A stretch of DNA of 12,394 nt from Clostridiales bacterium (GTDB taxonomy: Bacteria; Bacillota; Clostridia; Lachnospirales; Lachnospiraceae), in NCBI GenBank assembly GCA_018369015.1, contig JAGZDD010000110.1:1-12394 (forward strand). Reading direction: 5' to 3'. Within the stretch, counting starts at the first letter, position 1. Each line of letters opens with the position of its first letter. Below the pieces are notes generated by a model. It saw only the letters and a list, made by a program, of their open reading frames with translations. It was not told where the DNA came from and searched no databases. The position numbers and the translations under genes are program-made. Positions 1-7,523 of the stretch are shown here, one piece after another.

Positions 1-573
1 AATATTCTTCAGGGCGCCGCCTAACTCGATGCCTGTCATATCCGAGCTGCTATAAACGCGGAACACATCATTCATAAAAATATCCTGGACAAACCGGGCT
101 GTTGCTTCGGTTTTCGCTGCGGCGACAACCGTCGTGGGAATCCTGCGCCCTACCTCCTCCGCATGGGAAGGTCCTGAAAGCACCGCCACATCGGCCGCGG
201 GAATTTCCTCCGAAATAATATCGGTCATTGTACACAACGTCTCTTCTTCAATTCCCTTGGCCACATTGACAATCATCTGTCCGTCTGTCACAAAAGGAGC
301 TGCCGCCCGTGCAGTGCTCCGAACAAAAACACTTGGAACGGCAAATACAAGAATGTCCTTACCCTGGCAGGCTGCTGCCAGATCATCTGTCACAAAAAGC
401 TTATCCGAAAGCTTTATTCCCGGAAGCTTTGCGGCGTTTTCCCGTTTTTTCTTAAGCTCCTCCACTTCCTCCGGCAAAGCGGACCACAATGTTACCTCGT
501 GGCCATTATCACAAAGGACACAGGCCAGGGCGCAGCCCCAGCCGCCGGCCCCAATTACACTGACCTTTTCCAC
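1..573 (-). CDS. gpsA: glycerol-3-phosphate dehydrogenase [NAD(P)+], partial (3' end outside window)
   Basis: GpsA reduces dihydroxyacetone phosphate to sn-glycerol-3-phosphate in the cytoplasm, the first committed step to phospholipids. The visible 191 codons begin VEKVSVIGAGGWGCALA, an N-terminal Rossmann nucleotide-binding motif. They then show FAVPSVFVR and SGPSHAEEV, and run off the edge at GIELGGALKNI, the conserved segment carrying the catalytic lysine (residue 189). The substrate-binding C-terminal domain lies outside the window. The start is GTG at 573, preceded by AAGGGGTGA about 7 bases upstream; I see no suitable ATG nearby. It begins 6 bases after the plsY stop, so its ribosome binding site lies in the end of plsY and the two are surely co-transcribed. 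That pairs the enzyme making glycerol-3-phosphate with the acyltransferase that uses it. Identity is very secure. Confidence 0.95.
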   Translation of the reverse strand, partial: MEKVSVIGAGGWGCALACVLCDNGHEVTLWSALPEEVEELKKKRENAAKLPGIKLSDKLFVTDDLAAACQGKDILVFAVPSVFVRSTARAAAPFVTDGQMIVNVAKGIEEETLCTMTDIISEEIPAADVAVLSGPSHAEEVGRRIPTTVVAAAKTEATARFVQDIFMNDVFRVYSSSDMTGIELGGALKNI

Positions 574-579
574 AGCAGT

Positions 580-1200
580 TCACCCCTTCTTTTTCTTCTT
601 ATCAAACCGGTTCTCCGTGCCATTGGCCAGGCGCACAATGTTGGAACGATGGCGCCAGAAAGCCATGGCGCAAAAGACAAGGCTGACAATAAACAAATGC
701 CACTGGCCGGGATAAAAAATAAGTACGCATATTGGAAAAAGCACAGCCAAGACAAGAGAGCCTACAGATACATAGCGGGTCAGGAAAAAGGCAAGGAAAA
801 ATCCAATAGCTCCCGGAATCGCAAAGCGGACATCAAAGGCAACCATAACGCCGCTCGTCACAGCAATCCCCTTTCCTCCCTTAAATTTTAAATAAAAGGG
901 ATAATTGTGTCCAAGGACAACGCCAAACCCTGTATACATTGTCAGCAGCAAATTGTCCGGAGAACCCGGATAAACAACATAACGCACAAGAAGAATGGCG
1001 AAAATCGCCTTGAGGGCATCGCCTAAGTAGGTGATATACCCCGCTTTTTTGCCAAGGGTACGCAGCGTATTTGTTGTTCCTACATTGCCGCTGCCATATT
1101 TGCGAATATCAATCCCATGCAGGCGCCCGTAAAAATACCCGGTCTGAAAGCATCCGAAAACATATCCGATCACAAGACATACAATAATTTCAACAACCAT
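580..1200 (-). CDS. plsY: acyl-phosphate:glycerol-3-phosphate acyltransferase PlsY
   Basis: PlsY is a multi-pass membrane enzyme that transfers an acyl group from acyl-phosphate to position 1 of glycerol-3-phosphate, giving lysophosphatidic acid. The 206-residue length fits the family. Visible motifs are DIRKYGSGNVGTTNTLR (residues 31–47), GHNYPFYLKFKGGKG (97–111, the glycine-rich phosphate-binding loop) and FWRHRSNIVRLANGTENR (181–198). Hydrophobic segments occur near 1–20, 55–75, 85–97, 115–140 and 145–180. The usual N-terminal GSIP-like segment reads GCFQTGYFYG here, a local variation. The C-terminus is a lysine run (KKKKKG). The ATG at 1200 is preceded by AAAGGAG 9 bases upstream. It lies 6 bases after der and 6 bases before gpsA, so the three form one transcription unit. 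Confidence 0.96.
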   Translation of the reverse strand: MVVEIIVCLVIGYVFGCFQTGYFYGRLHGIDIRKYGSGNVGTTNTLRTLGKKAGYITYLGDALKAIFAILLVRYVVYPGSPDNLLLTMYTGFGVVLGHNYPFYLKFKGGKGIAVTSGVMVAFDVRFAIPGAIGFFLAFFLTRYVSVGSLVLAVLFPICVLIFYPGQWHLFIVSLVFCAMAFWRHRSNIVRLANGTENRFDKKKKKG

Positions 1201-1206
1201 GAAAAC

Positions 1207-2532
1207 CTACTCCTTTTCCTTTCGCTCCCTGTAAATAAACCGAAGGGGCGTACCACGAAATCCAAAGGACTCCCGGATTTTATTTTCAATATAACGTGTG
1301 TATGAAAAATGAGTCAGTTCTTTGTCATTAATAAAAATAACAAAGGTCGGCGGCTTGACCGAAACCTGGGTAATATAATACAAGCGCAGACGCTTTCCTT
1401 TATCGGATGGCGGCTGCTTCATAGCCACAGCCTCGGATAAAATCTCGTTGAGTACGCCTGTACCTACTCTGAGGGCATGATTTTCAATGACTGCGTCAAT
1501 CGTTTCATAAAGCTTGCCAAGCCGCTGTCCGGTCAGTGCTGAAATAAAAATCAGCTCAGCATAAGGCATGTAGGCCAGCTTCTCCCGGACTTCATTGGTG
1601 AACTTATAGATGGTCTTATCATCCTTTGTAATGGCGTCCCACTTATTCACCGCAATAATCATTCCCTTTCCCCGCTCATGGGCAATCCCGGCAATTTTGG
1701 CATCCTGCTCAGTCACGCCCTCTGTTGCGTCAATGAGAAGCACGACCACATCTGCCCGTTCTACCGCGGTTACTGTGCGGATAATACTGTACCGCTCTAA
1801 GTCCTCTTTAATCTTGCTCTTCCGGCGAAGCCCGGCCGTATCAATAAATACATATTCTCTTCCGTGATATTTCACCGGAGTATCAATGGCGTCGCGGGTC
1901 GTTCCCGCGATATTCGACACAATCACCCGGTCCTCCCCAACCAGCTTATTAATCAGGGAGGATTTCCCAACGTTAGGCTTTCCGACAACAGCAATCTTTG
2001 GCCGTTCGTCCTCCTCTTCCTGCATTGCTTCCTTATTAAAGTGCTTCGTTACCTCATCTAACATATCGCCAAGGCCAAGACGGGAAGCTGCGGATACAGG
2101 AATAGGATCGCCGATTCCCAGATTATAAAACTCATAAACATCCGCCATAAACTTGTCAAAACTGTCTACCTTGTTTACCACTAAAACAACCGGCTTGTGG
2201 GAACGGCGCAGCATATCTGCCACTTTAAAGTCCGCGTCCACAACGCCCTGACGGACGTCCGTAATAAACATAATGACATCCGCTGTATCAATGGCAATCT
2301 CAGCCTGCTGGCGCATACTCGAAAGGATAAGATCCTTGCTTTCCGGTTCAATTCCTCCCGTATCAATTAAAGTAAACTGCATATCAAGCCATGTCACATC
2401 GGCATAAATACGGTCGCGGGTCACGCCCGGTGTATCTTTTACAATGCTGATCTGCTGGCCTGCCAGTACGTTAAACAGCGTGGATTTACCCACATTAGGG
2501 CGGCCCACGATGGCTACAATCGGTCTGCTCAT
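1207..2532 (-). CDS. der: ribosome biogenesis GTPase Der (EngA)
   Basis: Der is an essential tandem-domain GTPase that acts in late maturation of the 50S ribosomal subunit. The 441 residues show the full double set of GTPase motifs. Domain 1 has GRPNVGKST (10–18), DTGG (57–60) and NKVD (120–123). Domain 2 has GKPNVGKSS (184–192), DTAG (231–234) and NKWD (296–299). The C-terminal KH-like domain covers about 350–435 and includes PPTFVIFIN and GFRGTPLRFIYR. Length and architecture are normal. The start has AAGGAG 6 bases before ATG. It follows the DUF512 gene by 16 bases and precedes plsY by 6 bases. With rplS and ylqF it is one of three 50S-related genes in this cluster. Confidence 0.98.
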   Translation of the reverse strand: MSRPIVAIVGRPNVGKSTLFNVLAGQQISIVKDTPGVTRDRIYADVTWLDMQFTLIDTGGIEPESKDLILSSMRQQAEIAIDTADVIMFITDVRQGVVDADFKVADMLRRSHKPVVLVVNKVDSFDKFMADVYEFYNLGIGDPIPVSAASRLGLGDMLDEVTKHFNKEAMQEEEDERPKIAVVGKPNVGKSSLINKLVGEDRVIVSNIAGTTRDAIDTPVKYHGREYVFIDTAGLRRKSKIKEDLERYSIIRTVTAVERADVVVLLIDATEGVTEQDAKIAGIAHERGKGMIIAVNKWDAITKDDKTIYKFTNEVREKLAYMPYAELIFISALTGQRLGKLYETIDAVIENHALRVGTGVLNEILSEAVAMKQPPSDKGKRLRLYYITQVSVKPPTFVIFINDKELTHFSYTRYIENKIRESFGFRGTPLRFIYRERKEKE

Positions 2533-2548
2533 TGTAATCTCCTTTGCA

Positions 2549-3883
2549 CTACTTGGCGGCGCCTTCCCCGGCGCCCAATATTTTTATAATCAAATCATCT
2601 CCATTAGATTTTATAATATCTACGGGAACTTGTAAAGCCTTTTCAATATCTCCGGTGGTCATATCATCTAAGAGTACATTTTCCCCGCTGCGCAGCATAT
2701 TCATCGGCAGAAGCAGCACATCGCCAAGGGCTTTTCCTTTGAGCTGGCCAACAATATCTGTGCCTGTGATCAACCCGGTCACTGTAATTGATTCCCCGAA
2801 AAAATGATTGATGATACAATGAACATCCACCTGTATATTGGGATATTTTTCCATAAGCTTCCCTGCAAGGCAGCGGATATAGCCGCTGGCCAGTGCGCCG
2901 CTCACAACAGACACATGACGCACCCGTTCATCCCCGGGGTACTGGTCAAGGGCCCTGGTAAACTCCTCAATGAGCAGCCGCATCATTCCAATCCCGTTTT
3001 CGAGCTGCCCGTAGCCGTCATAGGCTTCCTCAGGCGGCAGCTCTCTGCCGGCCATAATATACCATTCGTCCCCGGCATAAATAAAGCGGTTGCCATATTC
3101 TTCAAGAAGGCGCTGCTGCCAGCCTTCAATCTGGTCCAGCACCCGCCCTGCATCCTCACCGTTAAACGGTTCCACTTGATACAGGCCTTCCCGGTATTTT
3201 GTAAAGCCCATGGGAACAACAGAAACGCTTTCCATATAGGGCATAAAATGGCTTAAGTCCTCAATACTTTTATCCAGATGAGCGCCGTCATTAATATTTT
3301 TGCACAAAACGATCTGGGCGTTCATTTCAATACGCCCATCATAAAGCTTCTGAAGCTGATCCATGAGCTTTCCCGCAAAACGGTTATGAAGCATCATGCA
3401 CCGAAGTTTGGGTTCTGTCGCATGTACTGAAATATTGATCGGTTCTAACCGGTATTTAATAATACGCTCCAAATCCTTATCCTTCATATTCGTCAGCGTA
3501 ATATAATTTCCCTGCAAAAATGACAGGCGGGAATCATCATCCTTAAAATACATCGTTTCCCGCATCCCCGGCGGAAGCTGGTCAATAAAACAGAAGATAC
3601 ATTTATTGGAGCATGAGCGGTAATTATCCATAAGTGAAGATTCAAAAGTGATTCCCAGATCCTCGTCAAAATCCTTTTCGATTTCTAACTCCCACTCTTC
3701 ACCGTTTTCCTTAATAACGCTCAAAACAATAGCTTCGTCATTAATTAAATACTGATAATCAAATACATCCTCCATGACCTCATGGTTGACCATATACACG
3801 GCGTCGCCGGGAACAAGCTCTAACTCATCGGCAATGCTCCCCGGGGCCACGGCGGCAATCACATGTAAATACTTTTTACTCAT
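2549..3883 (-). CDS. PDZ / radical-SAM-like / DUF512 protein of unknown function
   Basis: This 444-residue protein belongs to the family annotated as DUF512 or 'putative FeS-containing oxidoreductase'; no biochemical role is firmly established that I know of. The N-terminus (about 1–65) is PDZ-like (VAPGSIADELELVPGD). It is followed by a cysteine cluster C91-SNK-C95-IF-C98, a CX3CX2C pattern typical of a [4Fe-4S] radical-SAM site, and then FIDQLPPGMRETMYFKDDD and SFLQGNYITLTN. The C-terminal half contains the DUF512 region, including a glycine-rich VVSGALASGYIRCLAG and GLITGTDIVGQL. No signal peptide is visible, so it is probably cytoplasmic. The start is ATG with GGAGG 6 bases upstream, only 1 base after the pgeF stop, and der follows 16 bases later. 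Adjacency to der recurs in Firmicutes (recalled, not searched), which hints at a link to ribosome or translation biology, but this is inference. Confidence 0.9.
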   Translation of the reverse strand: MSKKYLHVIAAVAPGSIADELELVPGDAVYMVNHEVMEDVFDYQYLINDEAIVLSVIKENGEEWELEIEKDFDEDLGITFESSLMDNYRSCSNKCIFCFIDQLPPGMRETMYFKDDDSRLSFLQGNYITLTNMKDKDLERIIKYRLEPINISVHATEPKLRCMMLHNRFAGKLMDQLQKLYDGRIEMNAQIVLCKNINDGAHLDKSIEDLSHFMPYMESVSVVPMGFTKYREGLYQVEPFNGEDAGRVLDQIEGWQQRLLEEYGNRFIYAGDEWYIMAGRELPPEEAYDGYGQLENGIGMMRLLIEEFTRALDQYPGDERVRHVSVVSGALASGYIRCLAGKLMEKYPNIQVDVHCIINHFFGESITVTGLITGTDIVGQLKGKALGDVLLLPMNMLRSGENVLLDDMTTGDIEKALQVPVDIIKSNGDDLIIKILGAGEGAAK

Positions 3884-3884
3884 T

Positions 3885-4745
3885 CTATTCCTCCGGCTTT
3901 AACATAATAAAACCTGCCAGGCTGCCCCGGCTGTTCCCAAGGGCGCGGTGAGACCACAGCGTTTCCTGGTGACAATGGGTACACAGGCCTGACACATGAA
4001 TATTTTCCGGGCAAAGCCCTGCTCCAAGAAGAATACACTCATTTGCCTTCCACAAATCCAGCATATATTTGCCGCCGCCCTTTTCTATAAAGCACTGGCG
4101 CCATTCTTCCATAGTCAGCGCTTCTCTAAATGCCCTGGCCACATCCTCGCTGACCTCATAGCAATTTTTACAAATGCTCGGGCCAATCACTGCCACAATA
4201 TCCCCGGGCGAGCACCCATAGTTTTCCTTCATAGCCTCCACGGTCTTTAGCCCCATTTTTCCCACAGTTCCCCGCCAGCCTGAATGGCTGGCTCCAATGG
4301 CCCGGCGCTTTATATCTACAAAAAACAGGGGAACACAGTCGGCAAAAAAAGTAACGAGCGCAGCTCCCGGCGTGTCCGTCACCAGGCCGTCGATATTTTC
4401 AAAGTCCCGCCCGGTACAAATACCCTTGCCCCGGTCGGCTGCTGTCACAGCACGCACATTGGTTGTATGGGTCTGATGGGTAAATACCATATTCCGGCAA
4501 TCCATTCCCACAGCATTCCCAAAGCGCTTAAAATTTTCCATCACAACCTCGGGTGCGTCGCCCCGGGTAAAGGAGAGATTCATGGATTCAAAAGCGCCGC
4601 TGCTGGCGCCGCCCTCCCGGGTGGAAAAGCCGTGGGAAAGCCATGGCAGCTTTTCGTAGCAATTAAATTTTATAACAGGAACATTGTCAGGCCCATAGAC
4701 AATATGCGCCTCGTCCGATAACAATTCTTTCTCTAATGACTTCAT
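3885..4745 (-). CDS. pgeF: peptidoglycan editing factor PgeF (laccase-domain, YfiH family)
   Basis: Members of this family were called polyphenol oxidases. Work on E. coli YfiH/PgeF points to removal of L-Ser wrongly incorporated in place of L-Ala in peptidoglycan precursors, and to purine nucleoside phosphorylase/deaminase activity in related enzymes. From the chosen start the protein has 286 residues. Family motifs are FTHQTHTTNV (88–97), FADCVPL (134–140, metal Cys137), HSGWRGT (154–160, metal His154) and GPSICKNCYEV (188–198). The C-terminal SGLCTHC and FIMLKPEE are typical of the fold. I chose ATG at 4745 because GGAGG lies 10 bases upstream. Extending to TTG at 4772 would add 9 residues with no ribosome binding site in front. 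It follows rnhB–yraN by 27 bases and abuts the DUF512 gene. Confidence 0.93.
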   Translation of the reverse strand: MKSLEKELLSDEAHIVYGPDNVPVIKFNCYEKLPWLSHGFSTREGGASSGAFESMNLSFTRGDAPEVVMENFKRFGNAVGMDCRNMVFTHQTHTTNVRAVTAADRGKGICTGRDFENIDGLVTDTPGAALVTFFADCVPLFFVDIKRRAIGASHSGWRGTVGKMGLKTVEAMKENYGCSPGDIVAVIGPSICKNCYEVSEDVARAFREALTMEEWRQCFIEKGGGKYMLDLWKANECILLGAGLCPENIHVSGLCTHCHQETLWSHRALGNSRGSLAGFIMLKPEE

Positions 4746-4772
4746 TACTTTTATTCCTCCGCAGCCCGGCAA

Positions 4773-5909
4773 TTACCCGCAAAATGCGTTTTTATAAATC
4801 TTAACATCACTGCCGCAAATACCCACAACATCAAAACGCACCGGCGTTTCCGGCATTATGCCGTGTGCCGTGAGGTACCACTTTGCCGCTTTTATAATCC
4901 GCTGCTGCTTTTCCCGATCGACCGCCTGGGCGGGAAAGCCGCTTCCTTCTGTGGCGCGGTACTTAACCTCTATAAATACAAGATAGCCGCCCTCCCGGGC
5001 AATGAGATCGATCTCCCCCGCCTTACAGCGGTAATTATTCTCTAAAATATTATAACCCTCCCGTGCAAGGCAGGCGGCTGCCGCTTCCTCATAAAAGCTC
5101 CCTCTGGCCCGGTAATTGGCCCTGGGTGCTTCCGGCTTTACAGACGGCAAAGCACAAAAATTTTTAATAAATGTCGCTCTGTGGATCGGCGATGGGCCGC
5201 AGGCCTTTAGCTTTTCAATATGCTCCTTTGTACCATAGCCTTTATTCACTCCAAAGCCATAGCCCGGGTATAATTCATCGAAAGCAGCCATCATCCGGTC
5301 CCTTGTCACCTTGGCAATAACGCTGGCCGCCGCGATGGACAGGCTTTTGGCATCACCCTTAATAATAGGTACCTGGGGCACATCCACACCTGGAATCGTC
5401 ACCGCGTCGTTAAGCAAAAGATCCGGTGCACAGGAAAGCTTGGAAATTGCTTCCCTCATAGCCTCATAGGTCGCCTGCAAAATATTTATTTCATCAATCC
5501 GGCCGGCATCCACGACGCCGATGCCGACACTCACCGCTTCTTCCATAATAATGTCAAACAGCTCATCTCTTTTTCCCGGTGTCAGCTTTTTAGAATCATT
5601 TAAGTATAAAATCCTGGAATCCTTCGGCAAAATTACGGCCCCGGCGACAACAGGCCCGGCGAGCGGCCCTCTGCCGGCCTCGTCAATCCCGCAAATACAT
5701 GAAAAGCTGCCGTACTCCTTTTCATAGGACAGCATCCCTTCAATCCGGGCATATTCTTTGTCAAGCTTTTCTTTTTCTTTTCTCGTTCTTTCAATCAGCT
5801 TGAGAACCCCGGCCCGCCCGTCCGCTTCATAAAGCCGGCACAGGCGCTCCCTTCCCGAAAGATCGGTCCCCTCAAATTCTGCCTTTATTTCCTGAATACT
5901 TTTTGGCAC
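4773..5909 (-). CDS. rnhB: ribonuclease HII fused to a YraN/UPF0102 nuclease-like domain
   Basis: This single frame encodes two proteins that are normally separate. With the GTG start at 5909 the protein has 378 residues. The N-terminal ~70 residues resemble the Firmicutes RNase HII extension (SIQEIKAEF, basic coiled-coil-like segment). The RNase HII core follows with GIDEAGRGPLAGPVVAGAV near 74–92 (catalytic Asp76, Glu77), LLLNDAVTIPG (Asp168), KGDAKSLSIAAASVIAKVTRD (Asp186) and GYGFGVNKGYGTKEH. This enzyme cuts RNA in RNA–DNA hybrids at misinserted ribonucleotides. After a short linker (about 255–268) comes a YraN domain with RGSFYEEAAAACLAREGY, CKAGEIDLIAREGGYLVFIEVKYR (PD-(D/E)XK pattern: Asp301, Glu314, Lys316) and a typical C-terminus. 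Start choice: AGGAG sits 8 bases before GTG 5909. Two upstream in-frame ATGs (5930, 5915) have ribosome sites only 1–2 bases away, which is too close. The next gene, pgeF, begins 27 bases after the stop. Confidence 0.92.
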   Translation of the reverse strand: MPKSIQEIKAEFEGTDLSGRERLCRLYEADGRAGVLKLIERTRKEKEKLDKEYARIEGMLSYEKEYGSFSCICGIDEAGRGPLAGPVVAGAVILPKDSRILYLNDSKKLTPGKRDELFDIIMEEAVSVGIGVVDAGRIDEINILQATYEAMREAISKLSCAPDLLLNDAVTIPGVDVPQVPIIKGDAKSLSIAAASVIAKVTRDRMMAAFDELYPGYGFGVNKGYGTKEHIEKLKACGPSPIHRATFIKNFCALPSVKPEAPRANYRARGSFYEEAAAACLAREGYNILENNYRCKAGEIDLIAREGGYLVFIEVKYRATEGSGFPAQAVDREKQQRIIKAAKWYLTAHGIMPETPVRFDVVGICGSDVKIYKNAFCG

Positions 5910-5925
5910 AGCCATCACTCCTATT

Positions 5926-5958
5926 GTCATTCTCCAGCGACGTAGCTGACGAAATGAC
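5926..5958 (-). promoter_or_regulatory. hairpin in the leader of rnhB–yraN
   Basis: On the minus strand GTCATT (5958–5953) pairs with AATGAC (5931–5926), and inside it CAGC (5948–5945) pairs with GCTG (5938–5935). The hairpin ends just before the AGGAG that serves GTG 5909, and it overlaps the ATG at 5930. A TATAAT hexamer lies a little upstream at 5969–5964 with no good -35 at 17 bases, so a weak promoter after the lepB terminator is possible. The hairpin may modulate rnhB translation or may be chance. Confidence 0.3.
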
Positions 5959-5966
5959 CTCCTATT

Positions 5967-6006
5967 ATATATACAACAATGCCGGGGAAGCAGCCTTACC
6001 CCGGCA
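5967..6006 (-). terminator. rho-independent terminator after lepB
   Basis: Just past the lepB stop the minus strand reads TGCCGGGG (6006–5999), an 11-base loop, then CCCCGGCA (5987–5980). This is a perfect 8-bp GC-rich stem, followed by TTGTTGTATATATAAT. The tail is U-rich though not a pure U run, so termination may be partial and allow readthrough into rnhB. No tail exists on the plus strand, so it acts only on leftward transcripts. Confidence 0.6.
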
Positions 6007-6010
6007 ATGA

Positions 6011-6649
6011 CTATCGGTGCTTTAATATTCCAAAAGAATCAAAGGGCCATATACGCACCCAGGCCCGTCCGTCAATATCGCTGCGTTTAATATTCCCTAC
6101 AGCGGCGTAACGGCTGTCCTCACTATTATTCCGGTTATCCCCAAGGACAAAATATTCATCCTCTCCAAGGACAATCGGATCACTGGCAATGCCCGCATTG
6201 TTCATAACCTCATTGCCATAATGCTCATCTAAAAGCTCGCCGTTAATATACACGTAACCGTCAATAATCTGCACCGTTTCGCCCGGAAGTCCAATGATCC
6301 GTTTAATATAATGTTTATCAGGCTCCTCCGGATATGGAAAAACAATAATGTCATAACGCTTTGGTTCACTGAAATAATAGCTGACCTTTTCCACAATAAG
6401 CTGGTCGCCGTCCGCAAGTGTTGGCGTCATGCTCGTTCCAATAACTTCCGTCCTCACTCCGACAAAATTAACAATGACGTAAGTAATGACTAAAACAACG
6501 GCCAAATACCCCAGAAGGCTTAACAATTCCCGGCCTACAGACTTTTTCTTCATCGCCTTTTTATCCTTATCAGCGTCTGGACAGGGGGCCAAGGGCAAGC
6601 CTTCCTGAGACTCTTGTGCATTTATATCCTTTTTTTCAAATTCTTCCAT
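6011..6649 (-). CDS. lepB: signal peptidase I (canonical copy)
   Basis: LepB cleaves signal peptides from exported proteins at the outer face of the membrane using a Ser/Lys dyad. The 212 residues have a charged cytoplasmic N-terminus (1–40), one membrane segment (about 43–64) and the family boxes. These are GTSMTPTL with nucleophile Ser73, YDIIVFPYP (99–107), YIKRIIGLPGE with general-base Lys116, and GDNRNNSEDSR (170–180). It ends RAWVRIWPFDSFGILKHR, the normal C-terminal strand. ATG at 6649 has AGGA 9 bases upstream. It lies 25 bases after ylqF and is followed by a terminator. It keeps all catalytic residues, in contrast to the paralogue on the other side of ylqF. Confidence 0.97.
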   Translation of the reverse strand: MEEFEKKDINAQESQEGLPLAPCPDADKDKKAMKKKSVGRELLSLLGYLAVVLVITYVIVNFVGVRTEVIGTSMTPTLADGDQLIVEKVSYYFSEPKRYDIIVFPYPEEPDKHYIKRIIGLPGETVQIIDGYVYINGELLDEHYGNEVMNNAGIASDPIVLGEDEYFVLGDNRNNSEDSRYAAVGNIKRSDIDGRAWVRIWPFDSFGILKHR

Positions 6650-6674
6650 CCTATCAAATCCTGTCTGTTAAATA

Positions 6675-7520
6675 TCATTCCTCTGGAAAATCCAAAGTCA
6701 CCGCACCAAGCCGGGCGCTGCGAAAATCATCCAAAAGAAGCTTGGACGCTTTTCCCGTGTCCAGCTCATTTCCTTTAAGTCTGCAATTGCGCACCTGTGC
6801 AACCTGCTCGATAATATTCATTTTATCACGGTTTTCTTCGATATTGTAGCGTTTTTTTAAATAGCCGGGATATTTTTCAGTCAACAGGCCCACAAGATGA
6901 AAAGCCAGCTCCCGGGTATCTAAAAGATCATCCTTGATGGAACCGATCATCGCCAGCTTAAGGCCAACGTTCTGATCTTCAAATTTAGGCCATAAAATCC
7001 CCGGCGTATCTAAAAGCTCTACATTTTTATTAAGCCGGATCCACTGCTTTCCTTTTGTGACCCCCGGCTTATTTCCTGTTTTTGTACATGCCTTTCCCGC
7101 ATATGTATTAATAAATGTGGATTTTCCCACATTGGGAATACCTGCGACCATGGCCCGCACTGGGCGGTTGATTAACCCCCGTCTTTTATCCCTTTCGATC
7201 TTCTCTTTACATGCCTCTTGGATAATCCCCGTGACAGCCTTCACATTTTTTCCTGTGCGGGCATCTAAGGCAAGCACGTAAAAGCCTTTCTTTTTAAAAT
7301 AGGCTTCCCATGCTTTTGTCAACACCGCATCAGCCAAATCCGCCTTGTTTAAAAGTACCAGACGGGATTTTCCTCTGGCCAGATCGTCAATATCAGGATT
7401 TTTGCTGCTTATAGGAACTCTGGCATCGACAAGCTCAACAACAATATCAATGAGCTTTATATCCTCCTGCATCATCCGCCGGGCTTTTGTCATATGCCCT
7501 GGATACCACTGTATATTCAT
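6675..7520 (-). CDS. ylqF: ribosome biogenesis GTPase YlqF (RbgA)
   Basis: YlqF/RbgA is a circularly permuted GTPase needed for a late step in 50S subunit assembly. The 281-residue protein shows the permuted motif order: G4 NKAD (58–61), then G1 GIPNVGKST (127–135), G2 region GVTKG (153–157) and G3 DTPG (171–174). The N-terminus MNIQWYPGHMTKARRMM is a family signature, and a helical C-terminal rRNA-binding domain covers about 190–281. The start lies 3 bases after the stop of the upstream signal-peptidase-like gene, with AGG-rich sequence in front, so translation is probably coupled. Being sandwiched between two lepB-type genes and downstream of rplS fits the Firmicutes rplS–rbgA–rnhB neighbourhood. 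Confidence 0.97.
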   Translation of the reverse strand: MNIQWYPGHMTKARRMMQEDIKLIDIVVELVDARVPISSKNPDIDDLARGKSRLVLLNKADLADAVLTKAWEAYFKKKGFYVLALDARTGKNVKAVTGIIQEACKEKIERDKRRGLINRPVRAMVAGIPNVGKSTFINTYAGKACTKTGNKPGVTKGKQWIRLNKNVELLDTPGILWPKFEDQNVGLKLAMIGSIKDDLLDTRELAFHLVGLLTEKYPGYLKKRYNIEENRDKMNIIEQVAQVRNCRLKGNELDTGKASKLLLDDFRSARLGAVTLDFPEE

Positions 7521-7523
7521 CGC

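Noticed and set aside
134..715. 193-codon plus-strand frame opposite gpsA and plsY
   Set aside because: It is antisense to two well-conserved genes and has no ribosome binding site or domain.
2804..3256. 150-codon plus-strand frame opposite the DUF512 gene
   Set aside because: It is a shadow of a conserved gene; the composition mirrors its codons.
4284..4721. 145-codon plus-strand frame opposite pgeF
   Set aside because: It is antisense to the conserved laccase-domain motifs and has no start signal.
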